Positions 1 to 9,900 of a DNA stretch of 64,000 bases are shown here, piece by piece. The notes below the pieces were generated by a model. It saw nothing but the letters and a program-made list of their open reading frames with translations, ran no database searches and was not told the origin of the DNA. Numbering within the stretch: the stretch's first letter is position 1; the number at the start of each line of letters is the position of its first letter. The position numbers and the translations under genes are program-made. The stretch is from Allorhizobium sonneratiae (GTDB lineage: Bacteria; Pseudomonadota; Alphaproteobacteria; Rhizobiales; Rhizobiaceae), in contig NZ_JAMKOJ010000012.1 of NCBI RefSeq assembly GCF_023700755.1, positions 35,492 to 99,491 on the forward strand, read 5' to 3'.

Positions 1-3000
1 GACAATAGGCATCGGTTTTTTCGCCCATGTCCCGTCTCGTGGCGGCCTGCACCAGTATCAGCGGACCGGGTAAGGCCGCAATGGCCTTGTTCAAAGCGAT
101 CAGGCTTTCGCCTTCCGCCTGTAAAAGCGCGCCGGCAAAGGGACCGGCTTTGCTCCATTCCACCCGTTTTGTCATCGCTACACGATGCTTCAGGCTGGGT
201 GGCAAAGTGGCAAGGCAGTCATGCACCCCGCTCTCCTCATCGATCACCACCATATTGCCTGTGGCCAGCGCACATGCCATCTGCCGCAGCAGTCCCTGTC
301 GGGTCGCAGGCACCAGCAGGATTGTTCCGCGCGGATGCAGTTCATAGAGGTTGCGCTCGCCAACCGGGCCGGAAAGCTCCTGACTGAGCCCCAGAGCCGA
401 CTGGCTCGCCAGCGCTCTGGCGGCGTCGGCCTCGTAAGCTTCACCCAGTTCATCCAGCCAACGGGCAAAATCGGCCATCGCCGGATCGCGATGGATAGAG
501 CTGTGCTGCGGCGGGACCGGCGGCGTTTCGACCAGACGGCCAAGATAAAGCGGTCCGCCCGCCTTCGGTCCGGTGCCGGACAGGCCACGACCGCCGAAAG
601 GCTGCACACCGACCACAGCGCCGATGACATTGCGGTTGATGTAAAGATTGCCCGCCTTGATCCGCTGGGTCACATGGGCAATGGTTTCGTCAAGCCGCGT
701 ATGCAGCCCGAAGGTCAGGCCGTAGCCGCTGGCATTGACCGCATCGATCAGCCGGTCGAGATCGGTACGGCGATAGCGCAGCACATGCAGAACGGGGCCG
801 AACACTTCCCGCGTCAGATCGGCAAGACTGTCGATTTCAATGATGGTCGGAGCAACGAAGGTGCCATGCTGCGTTTCGTCTGCAGCGCCGATCTGCTCCA
901 CCTTTCGGCCTTTGGCCCGCATGGCCTCGATATGAGCGTCAATCGTGGTCTTGGCCTCGACGGTGATCACCGGGCCGATATCCACGGCAAGGCGGTCGGT
1001 GCGCCCCAGGCTGAGTTCATGCATCGCGCCTTTCAGCATGGTCAGGGTACGCTCAGCGATATCCTCCTGCAGGCACAAAACCCGAAGCGCCGAGCAACGC
1101 TGACCGGCGCTGTCGAAGGCCGAGGCAATCACGTCGGCCACCACCTGTTCGGCAAGAGCCGAGGAATCGACGATCATCGCATTCTGGCCGCCGGTTTCGG
1201 CAATCAGCGGGATCGGCCTGCCCTTTGCCCCCAGACGACCGGCAAGCGATTGCTGGATCAGCCGGGCTACCTCGGTGGAGCCGGTAAACATCACGCCCGC
1301 CACCCCGTCTGCCCCGATCAGGGCCGCGCCGATGCGGCCATCGCCGGGAAGGAACTGCAAGGCTGTAACGGGCACACCCGCCTCATGCAGGAGCCGCACC
1401 GCTTCGGCGGCAATCAAGGGCGTTTCCTCGGCCGGTTTGGCGAGAACCGGATTGCCCGCCACCAGTGCCGCCGCCACCTGACCGGTGAAAATCGCCAGCG
1501 GGAAATTCCACGGGCTGATACAGACCACCGGCCCCAGCGGCTTGTGCATGGGCCCGAAACTGCGGCGGGCCTGATCGGCATAATAGCGTAGGAAATCGAC
1601 CGCCTCGCGCACTTCGGCAATAGCGTTTGCGGCGGATTTTCCCGCCTCGCGCATGATCAGACCCAGAAGAACAGGCAGGCGTGCTTCCATGGCGTCGGCG
1701 GCACGCTCCAGCATGGCTGCCCGCTCCGCCACCGGCATCCAGGCACATGTGTCAAAATGTGCGGCGGCATCGGCAACGGCCTGCCGTGCCGCTTCTTCGC
1801 TTGCATCCTCCACCATGCCGACACAATCCCTGTGGTCGGCGGGATTATGGACTGCCCGCGATTCACCCCTCCCCTTTGGGCTTAAAAGCACCGGCTTTGC
1901 TTGCCAATCCATGGTTACGGTGCTGACCAGTGTTTCGCTGAGGCTGGCAAGGCTGTTCTCGTTGGAGAGATCGAACCCTTTGGAGTTGCGGCGACCGACA
2001 CCGAAAATCTCTGCGGGAAGAGCAATCCGCTCATGCTTGCCGCCGGGATCGGCCATGGCACGGACGACGGAAACCGGATCGGCAATCAGGTCGTCCACCG
2101 AAACGGTCTGGTCGGCGATGCGATGGACAAAGGAGGAATTGGCGCCGTTTTCCAGAAGACGGCGCACCAGATAAGCAAGAAGCGTTTCATGGGTGCCGAC
2201 GGGCGCATAGATGCGACAGGGTCGGTCGAGCCTGTTCTTGCCGACCACCTCGCTGTAAAGCGGCTCACCCATGCCGTGCAGGCACTGGAACTCATAAGAG
2301 CCGACGGCAAAGTCCGGTCCGGCCAGATGATAGATCGTCGCCAGCGTCTGGGCATTGTGGGTGGCAAATTGCGGAAAAACCGCATCGCGGGCGTTGAGCA
2401 GTTTTTTCGCGCAGGCGATATAGGAGACATCCGTATGAACCTTGCGGGTAAAGACGGGAAAATCCTCAAGCCCGTCCAGTTGCGCCCGCTTGATCTCAGC
2501 ATCCCAATAGGCCCCCTTGACCAGTCGCACCATGAGGCGATGATGCGAGCGGCGTGCCAGATCGATGATGTAATCCAGCACGTAAGGGCAGCGCTTGCCA
2601 TAGGCCTGCACGACGAAACCGATACCATTCCAGCCTTCAAGCGCCGGATCGAGGCAGAGCGCTTCGAGAAGATCGAGCGACAATTCCAGCCGGTCGGCCT
2701 CCTCGGCGTCGATGTTGAGGCCAATATCATACTGCTTGGAAAGAAGCGCCAGCGCCTTCACCTTCGGCAGCAATTCATCCATCACCCGCCCGGCCTTGGC
2801 GCGGCTATAGCGCGGGTGCAGCGCCGACAGCTTGATGGAAATGCCCGGACCCGCATAAATGCCACGCCCGGCAGAGGCCTTGCCGATGGCGTGGATGGCA
2901 TTTTCATAATCGCGGAAATAGCGCTCGGCATCGGCCGCCGTGGTCGCGGCCTCGCCCAGCATGTCATAGGAATAGCGGAAGCCCTTGTCTTCGAGGAGAC

Positions 3001-3631
3001 GCGCCCGCTTCAGCGCTTCTGCAATGGTTTCGCCGGTGACGAACTGTTCGCCCATCATCCGCATGGCCATGTCGACACCGCGGCGGATGACCGGCTCGCC
3101 ACAACGGGAAATCAGCCGGGTCAGAGCAGCCGCAAGGCTTCTATCATTGACAGTGGCGGTGAGTTTTCCCGTCACCACCAGACCCCAGGTCGCGGCATTG
3201 ACGAAGAGTGAACGCCCACCGCCCAGATGCGCGCCCCAGTCGCCGCCAGCAATCTTGTCGCGGATCAACGCATCGCGAGTGGCATCGTCAGGAATGCGCA
3301 GCAGCGCTTCCGCCAGACACATCAGCGCCACGCCTTCCTGCGAGGAAAGCGCATATTCCTGCACCAGCCCTTCGACGCCGGAGCCCTTATGTTTGGCTCT
3401 GAGCGCCTCTATCAGGCGGCGCGCCGTTGCGGCAATCGCGGTCGCATCGTCCTGACTGACGACGGCTGCCGCCAGAAGCGGCTCCATGCAGTGTTTTTCC
3501 GGCCTGCGATACGCCGCGGTGATTGCGGCTCTTAACGGCGTCTCACGCCCGACTGGCGGGGCAAACGCGGCAAAGACATCTGGGAGTGGCTGATCGGCAG
3601 ATGACGATAAGGGCAAAGCTGAAGGGGTCAT
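1..3631 (-). CDS. putA: Bifunctional proline dehydrogenase / L-glutamate-gamma-semialdehyde dehydrogenase PutA (3' end outside window)
   Basis: Oxidises proline to glutamate in two steps, feeding electrons from the FAD domain to the quinone pool. The frame is open from an ATG at 3631 to base 1, giving 1210 residues; rhizobial PutA is slightly longer, so probably only the extreme C-terminus is missing. The proline dehydrogenase barrel shows NIDAEEADRLELSLDLLE, RLVKGAYWDAEIKRAQ and YLVRRLLENGANSSF. The aldehyde dehydrogenase half shows ISPWNFPLAIF, the glutamate motif ETGGQN and the nucleophile in SAGQRCSAL (Cys about 846). There is no N-terminal ribbon-helix-helix domain, so this is the bifunctional type that does not regulate itself. 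That fits the divergent Lrp-type regulator next door. A GAGG sequence precedes the start by a few bases. Confidence 0.96.
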   Translation of the reverse strand, partial: MTPSALPLSSSADQPLPDVFAAFAPPVGRETPLRAAITAAYRRPEKHCMEPLLAAAVVSQDDATAIAATARRLIEALRAKHKGSGVEGLVQEYALSSQEGVALMCLAEALLRIPDDATRDALIRDKIAGGDWGAHLGGGRSLFVNAATWGLVVTGKLTATVNDRSLAAALTRLISRCGEPVIRRGVDMAMRMMGEQFVTGETIAEALKRARLLEDKGFRYSYDMLGEAATTAADAERYFRDYENAIHAIGKASAGRGIYAGPGISIKLSALHPRYSRAKAGRVMDELLPKVKALALLSKQYDIGLNIDAEEADRLELSLDLLEALCLDPALEGWNGIGFVVQAYGKRCPYVLDYIIDLARRSHHRLMVRLVKGAYWDAEIKRAQLDGLEDFPVFTRKVHTDVSYIACAKKLLNARDAVFPQFATHNAQTLATIYHLAGPDFAVGSYEFQCLHGMGEPLYSEVVGKNRLDRPCRIYAPVGTHETLLAYLVRRLLENGANSSFVHRIADQTVSVDDLIADPVSVVRAMADPGGKHERIALPAEIFGVGRRNSKGFDLSNENSLASLSETLVSTVTMDWQAKPVLLSPKGRGESRAVHNPADHRDCVGMVEDASEEAARQAVADAAAHFDTCAWMPVAERAAMLERAADAMEARLPVLLGLIMREAGKSAANAIAEVREAVDFLRYYADQARRSFGPMHKPLGPVVCISPWNFPLAIFTGQVAAALVAGNPVLAKPAEETPLIAAEAVRLLHEAGVPVTALQFLPGDGRIGAALIGADGVAGVMFTGSTEVARLIQQSLAGRLGAKGRPIPLIAETGGQNAMIVDSSALAEQVVADVIASAFDSAGQRCSALRVLCLQEDIAERTLTMLKGAMHELSLGRTDRLAVDIGPVITVEAKTTIDAHIEAMRAKGRKVEQIGAADETQHGTFVAPTIIEIDSLADLTREVFGPVLHVLRYRRTDLDRLIDAVNASGYGLTFGLHTRLDETIAHVTQRIKAGNLYINRNVIGAVVGVQPFGGRGLSGTGPKAGGPLYLGRLVETPPVPPQHSSIHRDPAMADFARWLDELGEAYEADAARALASQSALGLSQELSGPVGERNLYELHPRGTILLVPATRQGLLRQMACALATGNMVVIDEESGVHDCLATLPPSLKHRVAMTKRVEWSKAGPFAGALLQAEGESLIALNKAIAALPGPLILVQAATRRDMGEKTDAYC

Positions 3632-3751
3632 GGTCGCCTCTGGAGGATTTTTCTCCTTCAGATTACCATGTTCTTATAAAATCCAATCAACTTGAATTCT
3701 ATAATTTCCTAGGCAAAATGCCTTATTCAATTTGTTTTAAAAGGTGTTTTG
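3632..3751. promoter_or_regulatory. putA-putR divergent promoter region
   Basis: This 120 bp AT-rich spacer separates the divergent putA and Lrp-type regulator genes. It contains TATAAT at 3700-3705. By analogy with other PutR/putA pairs it should hold both promoters and the regulator's operators. I could not define an operator by eye. Confidence 0.5.
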
Positions 3752-4222
3752 ATGAGTAAAACTGACATGAGCAGTGAATTGGACGCTTTCGATCGCAAGA
3801 TTATCGAAGCGCTGTCGCAGGATGGCCGTCTGTCGATCACCGATCTGTCGGCCCGCATCGGCCTGTCGAAAACGCCGTGTCAGGTGCGGCTGAAACGGCT
3901 GATCGACGAGGGCTATATTCTCGGCTTCCGAGCCATTGTCGATGCGCAGAAATTCGGCCTCGACCACATCGCCTTCACCGAGGTGAAACTGTCGGACACC
4001 CGCGAGGCGGCGTTGAGCGAGTTCAACAGCGCCGTGCGCAAGATCCGCGAGGTGGAGGAATGCCATATGATCGCAGGGTCTTTCGATTATCTTCTGAAGG
4101 TCAGAACGGCGGATATCCGGCGTTACCGTCAGGTGCTCGGCGAAAAGATTTCCAGCCTGCCGCATGTCGCCAATACCTCGACATTCGTGGTGATGCAGGC
4201 GGTGAAGGAATATGCCAGATAA
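3752..4222 (+). CDS. putR: Lrp/AsnC family regulator, probable proline-responsive activator of putA
   Basis: A 156-residue Lrp/AsnC protein. The N-terminal winged helix-turn-helix (about residues 8-60) contains LDAFDRKIIEALSQDGRLS and LSARIGLSKTPCQVRLKRL. The C-terminal RAM ligand-binding domain follows (FTEVKLSDT, HMIAGSFDYLLKVRT). The family binds DNA as dimers or octamers and senses amino acids. Divergent placement beside putA matches the PutR arrangement known in Agrobacterium and Rhodobacter, where it activates putA with proline. The ATG at 3752 is preferred over the in-frame TTG just before it because AAGG lies at the right distance upstream. Confidence 0.88.
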   Translation: MSKTDMSSELDAFDRKIIEALSQDGRLSITDLSARIGLSKTPCQVRLKRLIDEGYILGFRAIVDAQKFGLDHIAFTEVKLSDTREAALSEFNSAVRKIREVEECHMIAGSFDYLLKVRTADIRRYRQVLGEKISSLPHVANTSTFVVMQAVKEYAR

Positions 4223-4278
4223 ACAAAAGGCTCCGGCAATGGCGAAGCCTGATCATCCGCAGCGATGATGAGCAAAGA

Positions 4279-4449
4279 TCAATGCAGCGTCGGAGACTGT
4301 TCCGGCAGATTGTTGTCGAGAATATTATAAACTTCCCTGAGCGCGCTGACCAGAACATCGGTCAGGGCATCCATTTCCTGACTGAGCACGAGCGCTGCGA
4401 TATTGGAGGGGTCGTGGGCAGCCGTTTCCGGCTCGAAATCGTCTGACAT
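4279..4449 (-). CDS. Small hypothetical protein (56 aa), downstream of rkpH-like gene
   Basis: An ATG at 4449 with AGGA-type sequence upstream (AGGACAGGAAAAGC) opens a 56-codon frame. It encodes an acidic, probably helical peptide that starts MSDDFEPETAAHDPSN and contains EMDALTDVLVSALREVYNILD. It has no signal peptide or membrane segment, and I do not recognise the family. It lies on the same strand as the PKS set, 260 bp beyond the reductase, so it may be a separate transcription unit. The frame and ribosome binding site look real, but the length leaves room for chance. Confidence 0.42.
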   Translation of the reverse strand: MSDDFEPETAAHDPSNIAALVLSQEMDALTDVLVSALREVYNILDNNLPEQSPTLH

Positions 4450-4709
4450 ATGCTTTTCCTGTCCTTATCCGGGATCATCCCGGCTCTGCCGTCCTCCGCA
4501 ACGCCCTCATGACGCCTGAAACCGGAGGCAGCCGCATTGCGGCATCGGGTCTGGCGAAACATGCTTCACCATAACCCTGATCCAGCCTTAAGCCCCCTCG
4601 CTTGCGTGGAACTGGACCGGCCCTCTCCGTCTGCTGTGATAACCCCAAACCCGCCAGCAGCCGTCATGCCGCCCTACAGGTGTTCGCGCCCGAACACAAG
4701 AAAGCATTC

Positions 4710-5492
4710 TCACGGACGACCGTACCACCAATAAAGCAGAGGCCGGACAAGCGAGCCGAAACGGGCCAACAGAAAGAGCGTTGGCCCGAAATGAATATCC
4801 AGACGCCCTTTTTGCAGGGCCCGGTCCATATGACGCGCAACGGCCTCCGCCGCCCAGGGCCTGACCGTGCCCATCACCCGCTCCGCCTCCGGTGCGCGAT
4901 GTTTCAGCTCCTCGGCCAGCTGCGGCGTATCGGTATCGGGCGGAAAGCAAAGAGCGAGTTTCAGCTTCGTGTCTCTGGCCTCCATCCTCAGCGATTCGGC
5001 CAGCGCGACCAGTGCCGTCTTGGAGGCGCAATAAGGCGCATAACCATAAAGGCCGATGAAAGCAGCCCCTGAGGAAATGAACAGCATTGTGCCACCGCGC
5101 ATGGCCATGTCCGCCCAGAGGATTTTGGCCGCATGGATCGTTCCGATCAGATTGGTGTCGATCTGTCGCCGGATATCGGCCATGTCCGCATCGACCAGCC
5201 TTGCGGGCTGAACGACACCGGCGGAGGTGATCAAAAGATCGCAGGGGCCGGAAGCGGCCTCAGCGGCGTGAATGGCTTCGGAAAGCGCGGCAAAATCCGT
5301 GACATCGGCGGCATAAAGTCCAAGTTTTTCCGCGGCCAACCCGCCAAGCGCCTGTCTCGCCGCCTCAAGCCGCTGCGATGAGCGGGCGATCAGGCTCACT
5401 TTTGCGCCCTGATCGAGATAGAGCCGGGCAAGGGCCAGGCCGATCCCGCTCGATCCGCCGGTGATAATGACATGGTCGGGGGCTTTTTTCAT
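4710..5492 (-). CDS. rkpH: Short-chain dehydrogenase, RkpH / 3-ketosphinganine-reductase-like
   Basis: A classical SDR of 260 residues. The NAD(P) motif is TGGSSGIG (residues 11-18), with Ser141 and the catalytic pair Tyr154 and Lys158 in YCASK. A hydrophobic C-terminal end (LFLLARFGSLVRPLLYWW) recalls the membrane-associated 3-ketodihydrosphingosine reductase branch of the SDR family. It starts almost immediately after the oxoamine synthase gene, so the two are surely cotranscribed. The expected job is reduction of the 3-keto group made by that enzyme. The start is uncertain: ATG at 5492 is used, but an in-frame GTG lies at 5501 and no clear ribosome binding site is visible. The rkpH name rests on gene order and family; the substrate is inferred. 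Confidence 0.82.
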   Translation of the reverse strand: MKKAPDHVIITGGSSGIGLALARLYLDQGAKVSLIARSSQRLEAARQALGGLAAEKLGLYAADVTDFAALSEAIHAAEAASGPCDLLITSAGVVQPARLVDADMADIRRQIDTNLIGTIHAAKILWADMAMRGGTMLFISSGAAFIGLYGYAPYCASKTALVALAESLRMEARDTKLKLALCFPPDTDTPQLAEELKHRAPEAERVMGTVRPWAAEAVARHMDRALQKGRLDIHFGPTLFLLARFGSLVRPLLYWWYGRP

Positions 5493-5504
5493 CACAGCCA
5501 CACG

Positions 5505-6872
5505 TCAACGCGAGGCAAGCTGCATCAGCACTTTCTGGACATCCATGGAGGAAAAGCCGAAATTCTGCTCCTTGAGCCGGGTCAGAATGGCCACCACCTT
5601 CTCCACCGTACGACGGATCTGTGCTTCGTCATGCGCGGCGGTGATGAAAAACCTGAGCCGCGCCAGCCCCTCCGGCACCGCCGGATAGATGATCGGCAGT
5701 GCATTGACGCCGGCTTCGAACAGCTCATTCGAAGCCTGCACGGCTCTCAGCGAATCGGCAACAATCACCGGCACCACGGAAAAGCCTTCACTCAGACCCG
5801 TATCGAGGCCAAGGCCTCTAGCGTGCTCTAGAAAAACCTGACTGTTGCGGCGCAAATTCCGCACACGTTCAGGCTCCTGACGCAAGACCTTCAGGCTTTC
5901 AATGGCAGAGGCCGCCAGCACCGGCGCCAGACCGACGCTATAGACGAAACCGCCCGCCTGTGCCTTCAACAACGTGATCAGTGCCTGACTGCCGGCAATG
6001 TAACCGCCGCAGCTGCAGGCAGTTTTCGACAGGGTTCCCATCCAGATATCGACCTCGGACGGATCGATACCGAAATGCTCGAAACTGCCACACCCCTTTT
6101 CACCCAGCACGCCCAGCGAATGGGCCTCATCCATCATCAACCAGAAATTATATTTCTTTTTCAGCGCGACAAGGCCGGGCAGATCGGCGACATCGCCGTC
6201 CATGGAGAAGATCCCCTCGGAAACCACCAGAATCCGCTCGTGCTGGGGCCCGAGCGTCATCAAAATCCGCTCGAGATCGGCCATATCATTGTGTTTGAAA
6301 AAGCGACGATTGGCACCGGAAAGCTTGACCCCGGTCAGGCCGCTATTGTGCATGAACTCGTCATGGATGACGAGATCCTTCGGCCCCATCAGTGTGCTGA
6401 TGGTGGTGACATTGGTCAGATAGCCGCTGACGAAGACAACGGCGGCCTCACTGCGATAAATGTCGGAAAGGGATGACTCAAGCTCGGCATGAATGGTGCG
6501 CTCTCCCGCCACCACCCGGCTGGCCGAGGCGGAAATGCCAAATTGACCGATGGTCTCGTTTGCAGCAGCCAGAATGCGTGGATCATGGTTCAGGCCGAGA
6601 TAATCGTAAGAGGCGAAATTGTCGAGTTCACGCCCCTCGATCTGAGCAACCGCGCCGCTTGCCCCTTCATGGGCGCGGTAGAAGGGATTGGCCATGGCGA
6701 GCTCTTCGCTCGCCCGTTTCTGCATCATCACCTGCTTATACTCTGGCAAGTCATCAAAACCGATTTGACTGCGGCTTTCGCTAACCTGTGCCCGCAGGGC
6801 CCGACCGGTATCGACATTTTTCTGCATGCCTCTCATACGGGCCAGCAGATCCTGACGCTTGCTCTCATTCAT
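5505..6872 (-). CDS. rkpG: PLP-dependent alpha-oxoamine synthase, RkpG / serine-palmitoyltransferase-like
   Basis: A 455-residue member of the BioF / KBL / serine palmitoyltransferase family, which joins an amino acid to an acyl thioester with loss of CO2 to give an alpha-amino ketone. Visible signatures are DEAHSLGVLG (residues 248-257; the Asp contacts the PLP pyridine nitrogen) and GTLSKTA, with the Schiff-base lysine at about 283 followed by CGGYIAGS. About 60 residues precede the core fold, an extension absent from BioF. It sits between a PKS with no release domain and a ketosphinganine-reductase-like SDR. This suggests it takes the chain directly from the PKS carrier protein. ATG 6872 is preferred over GTG 6920 because AAAGGG lies upstream. 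The Sinorhizobium homologue is needed for K-antigen; its reaction is, to my knowledge, unproven. Confidence 0.87.
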   Translation of the reverse strand: MNESKRQDLLARMRGMQKNVDTGRALRAQVSESRSQIGFDDLPEYKQVMMQKRASEELAMANPFYRAHEGASGAVAQIEGRELDNFASYDYLGLNHDPRILAAANETIGQFGISASASRVVAGERTIHAELESSLSDIYRSEAAVVFVSGYLTNVTTISTLMGPKDLVIHDEFMHNSGLTGVKLSGANRRFFKHNDMADLERILMTLGPQHERILVVSEGIFSMDGDVADLPGLVALKKKYNFWLMMDEAHSLGVLGEKGCGSFEHFGIDPSEVDIWMGTLSKTACSCGGYIAGSQALITLLKAQAGGFVYSVGLAPVLAASAIESLKVLRQEPERVRNLRRNSQVFLEHARGLGLDTGLSEGFSVVPVIVADSLRAVQASNELFEAGVNALPIIYPAVPEGLARLRFFITAAHDEAQIRRTVEKVVAILTRLKEQNFGFSSMDVQKVLMQLASR

Positions 6873-6989
6873 ACGGCATAATCCCTTTGCGCGCGTGATG
6901 ATCAAACCGGACACGGACACAGGGCCGATTTGAACGTTCTCCCTCCTCCTCTTTGCTATTCAGCCTCCTCAGGCCGCATTTCCCGCCTC

Positions 6990-9900
6990 CTAGCCGCCGT
7001 GACGCCTGTGCAACTCCTCCATGATACGCACTTCCGCCGCGCTGTCATCCGCCTTGTCATCCAGACGACCGCGCAAACTGACCTTTTCATAGAGTTTGCG
7101 GGTGAGATCACCGACTGTGGCCTTGTCCGCCAGACTGCTGAGGGGAATATCGAAGCCGGTGCTCTGCTCGAAACTCGAGCCGAGTTCCACCGCCATCAGG
7201 CTGTCAAGGCCAATCTCCTTCAATACGCTGGTAAGGCCGATGCTTTCCTTCGGAATGCGCAGCGTATCGGCAATCACACCGGCCAGAACGTCGAAAAGCG
7301 CTTCCTGCCCTTCTGCCGGGCTTTTACCCTCGACCAATGCGACAAGATCGACACCATTTCCATCGCCTGAGCCGATCTGATGGCCAAGACGGCGGGCAAT
7401 CACCTCGAACAGGCTTTCCTTCATCACGCCCAGCGATTGGGCGAGGGCCCAGTCAAATTCGCTGATCATCACCGTCGCCGCATCGACCGTGCCGTTATCG
7501 GCGGCAATGTAACGCTCGACGGCGGAAAGCGCCTCACGCGCCATCAAGGCCGTCTTGCCCAGACGCCGCCCGAGCTTTTCATTGACGACCGTGTTTCTGG
7601 CAAGATAACCGGCATCGGCAATCGCGCCAAAACCGATGGCCAGTCCCGGCAGACCGCTTTCGCGCCGCGCCCGCGCCAGACCTTCGAGGAAACCGTTGGC
7701 GGCAACATAATTGCCCTGACCCGGATTGCCGACAAAGGTGGTGGCGGAGGAAAACAGAATGAAATTGTCGAGACGGTCCTGACGTGTCAACCGGTCCAGC
7801 AGGCTGGCCCCCTTTGCCTTCACCTCGATAACCGGTCGGTTGCGCGCACGGTCGAGATTGGCAATCAGCGCGTCATCCAGCACCATGGCGGCATGCACCA
7901 CGCTTTTCAGTGGCGCAACCGCCCGAAGCGCCGTGAGCAATCCGGAGAGATCCGTCTCATTCGTGACGTCACAGGCATGGATATGCACGTGCACGCCCTG
8001 TTTTGCCCAAAGCGCCGTCATGGCTTCGGTTTCATCGTCGGCCACACCACGCCGGGTGACAAGCGCAATGTGGCGCGCGCCCTGCTCCACCAGCCAGTTC
8101 GCGGTGGCCAGACCAAAGCCGCCAATGCCGCCGACGACAAGATGCATGCCTACGGGATCGACTTTCATCGTACCGGAAATCCGCTTTGCCACCATATCCC
8201 GGCCCTTGACCGGGGGTTTAACGACGATCTTGCCGATATGACCGGCATTCTGCATCAGCCGGAAGGCATCGCCGATTTCGTCATAGGCAAAGGCGCGGAA
8301 GGGCAGCGGTGTCAGCACGCCCGCTTCAAACAATGCGCCCACCTCACCGAGCAGGCGGCGTGACAGATCGGGATGCAGCACCAGCAACTGGTCGGCATCG
8401 ATGCCGAAATAGCTGACATTGCGCCGGAAGGGACGAAGACCGATCTTGCTGTCGGCGTAATAATCGCGCTTGCCCAGTTCCAGGAAGCGTCCGAAGGGCT
8501 TGACCAGCGACAGGGTCTTTTCCATTGCCTCGCCGAAGAGCGAGTTGAGCGCCAGATCAACCCCTTCCCCATCCGTTACCGACAGGACATCGCCGACAAA
8601 GCCGAGCGAGCGGCTGTCGAACACATGCTCGACACCGAGCGCCTTGATAAACCGGCGCTTTTCCTCGGTTCCGGCGGTGGCGATCACCTTGGCACCGAAA
8701 TGCTGCGCAATCTGGATGGCGGCAAGGCCAACCCCGCCCGCAGCACCATGGATGAGGATGGTTTCGCCTGGTCGCACCCGCGCGAGTTCATGAATGGCGT
8801 AATAGGCCGTGAGGAAGACCACCGGGATGGTGGCTGCCGCCACCGGATCGATGCCCTCAGGCAGTTTCGTCACCCCGGCCCGCTTGACCTTCACATGTGT
8901 GCCGAAGGCGGAAGCCGCAATCGCCATGACCTGATCGCCCACGGCAACATCGTCGATGGCAGACCCGACGGCGACGACCTCACCGGAAAATTCCATGCCA
9001 ATCGAGGCCCCGGCAAAGCCGTCTTCCAGCGCCTCTTCCGGCAGAAGGCCCATGGCCCACATCACGTCGCGGAAATTCAGCCCCGTCGCGGCCGTCTTGA
9101 CCAGAACATCATGCGCGCCGATGTCCGGCACCGGACAGCTTTCCCAGACGATACTGCCAACCTGGGAAGCGACGCGCTGGCGAATGACAGCCGCATCAAA
9201 CGCCGTGACCGGCTCGACACACTGATCCGGCACCGCCCGGACCTCGCAGAGAAGGCCGGTCTCTGCCTCGATCAACCATTCATGGTTTTGAGACGGCTGA
9301 GCGAGCAGTCGCAGACCGCATTCCAGCATCACTTCAATGGCATTGTCGGCCGCACCCGGATCGACGACGCGAAGATCGAGCAGATCGAACTCATTGCGCA
9401 GCACGCGGGCAAAACGCCAGAGACCGGAATTGACCGGATGGCTGACACGCGCGGAAAGCCCAGCCTTGAGCGGCGCACCACCCGGCAGAACAAGGGCTAT
9501 AGGGCAAGGCTTTGCCACACCGGCATCACCAAGCGCCAAAGCCAGCGCACTGAGCGAAAGAACCCGGTCCTGAAGCACAAGAGAACCGTCACCGTCCCGC
9601 TCCTGTTCCAGCGATTGCGGCAAGAGCCAGACAAAACCGCCATCAGCAGCAAAAGTCTCATCGCGCAGAAGTGCGGTAAAGGCGGCGCGATTCTCCTCTT
9701 CCTGACCGGTCAGGGTCAGCAGCCTGATTTCATCCACCGGCGACAGGGCGGCAAGCGCTGCCTCGATCCGCGACGGATCGATTGCCCCGTCATGAACAAC
9801 AACGACGGGCCGCGCTTCAGGCATAATGACGTCAAATTCCGCCTCAAGCTTGCGGCCGCAGGCCGATACGGTCATGACCGGCCCACCTTCTCCGTCCTGT

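Noticed and set aside
185..1591. Open frame of 468 codons on the plus strand
   Set aside because: It lies wholly opposite putA, has no family features, and mirrors the codon bias of the real gene.
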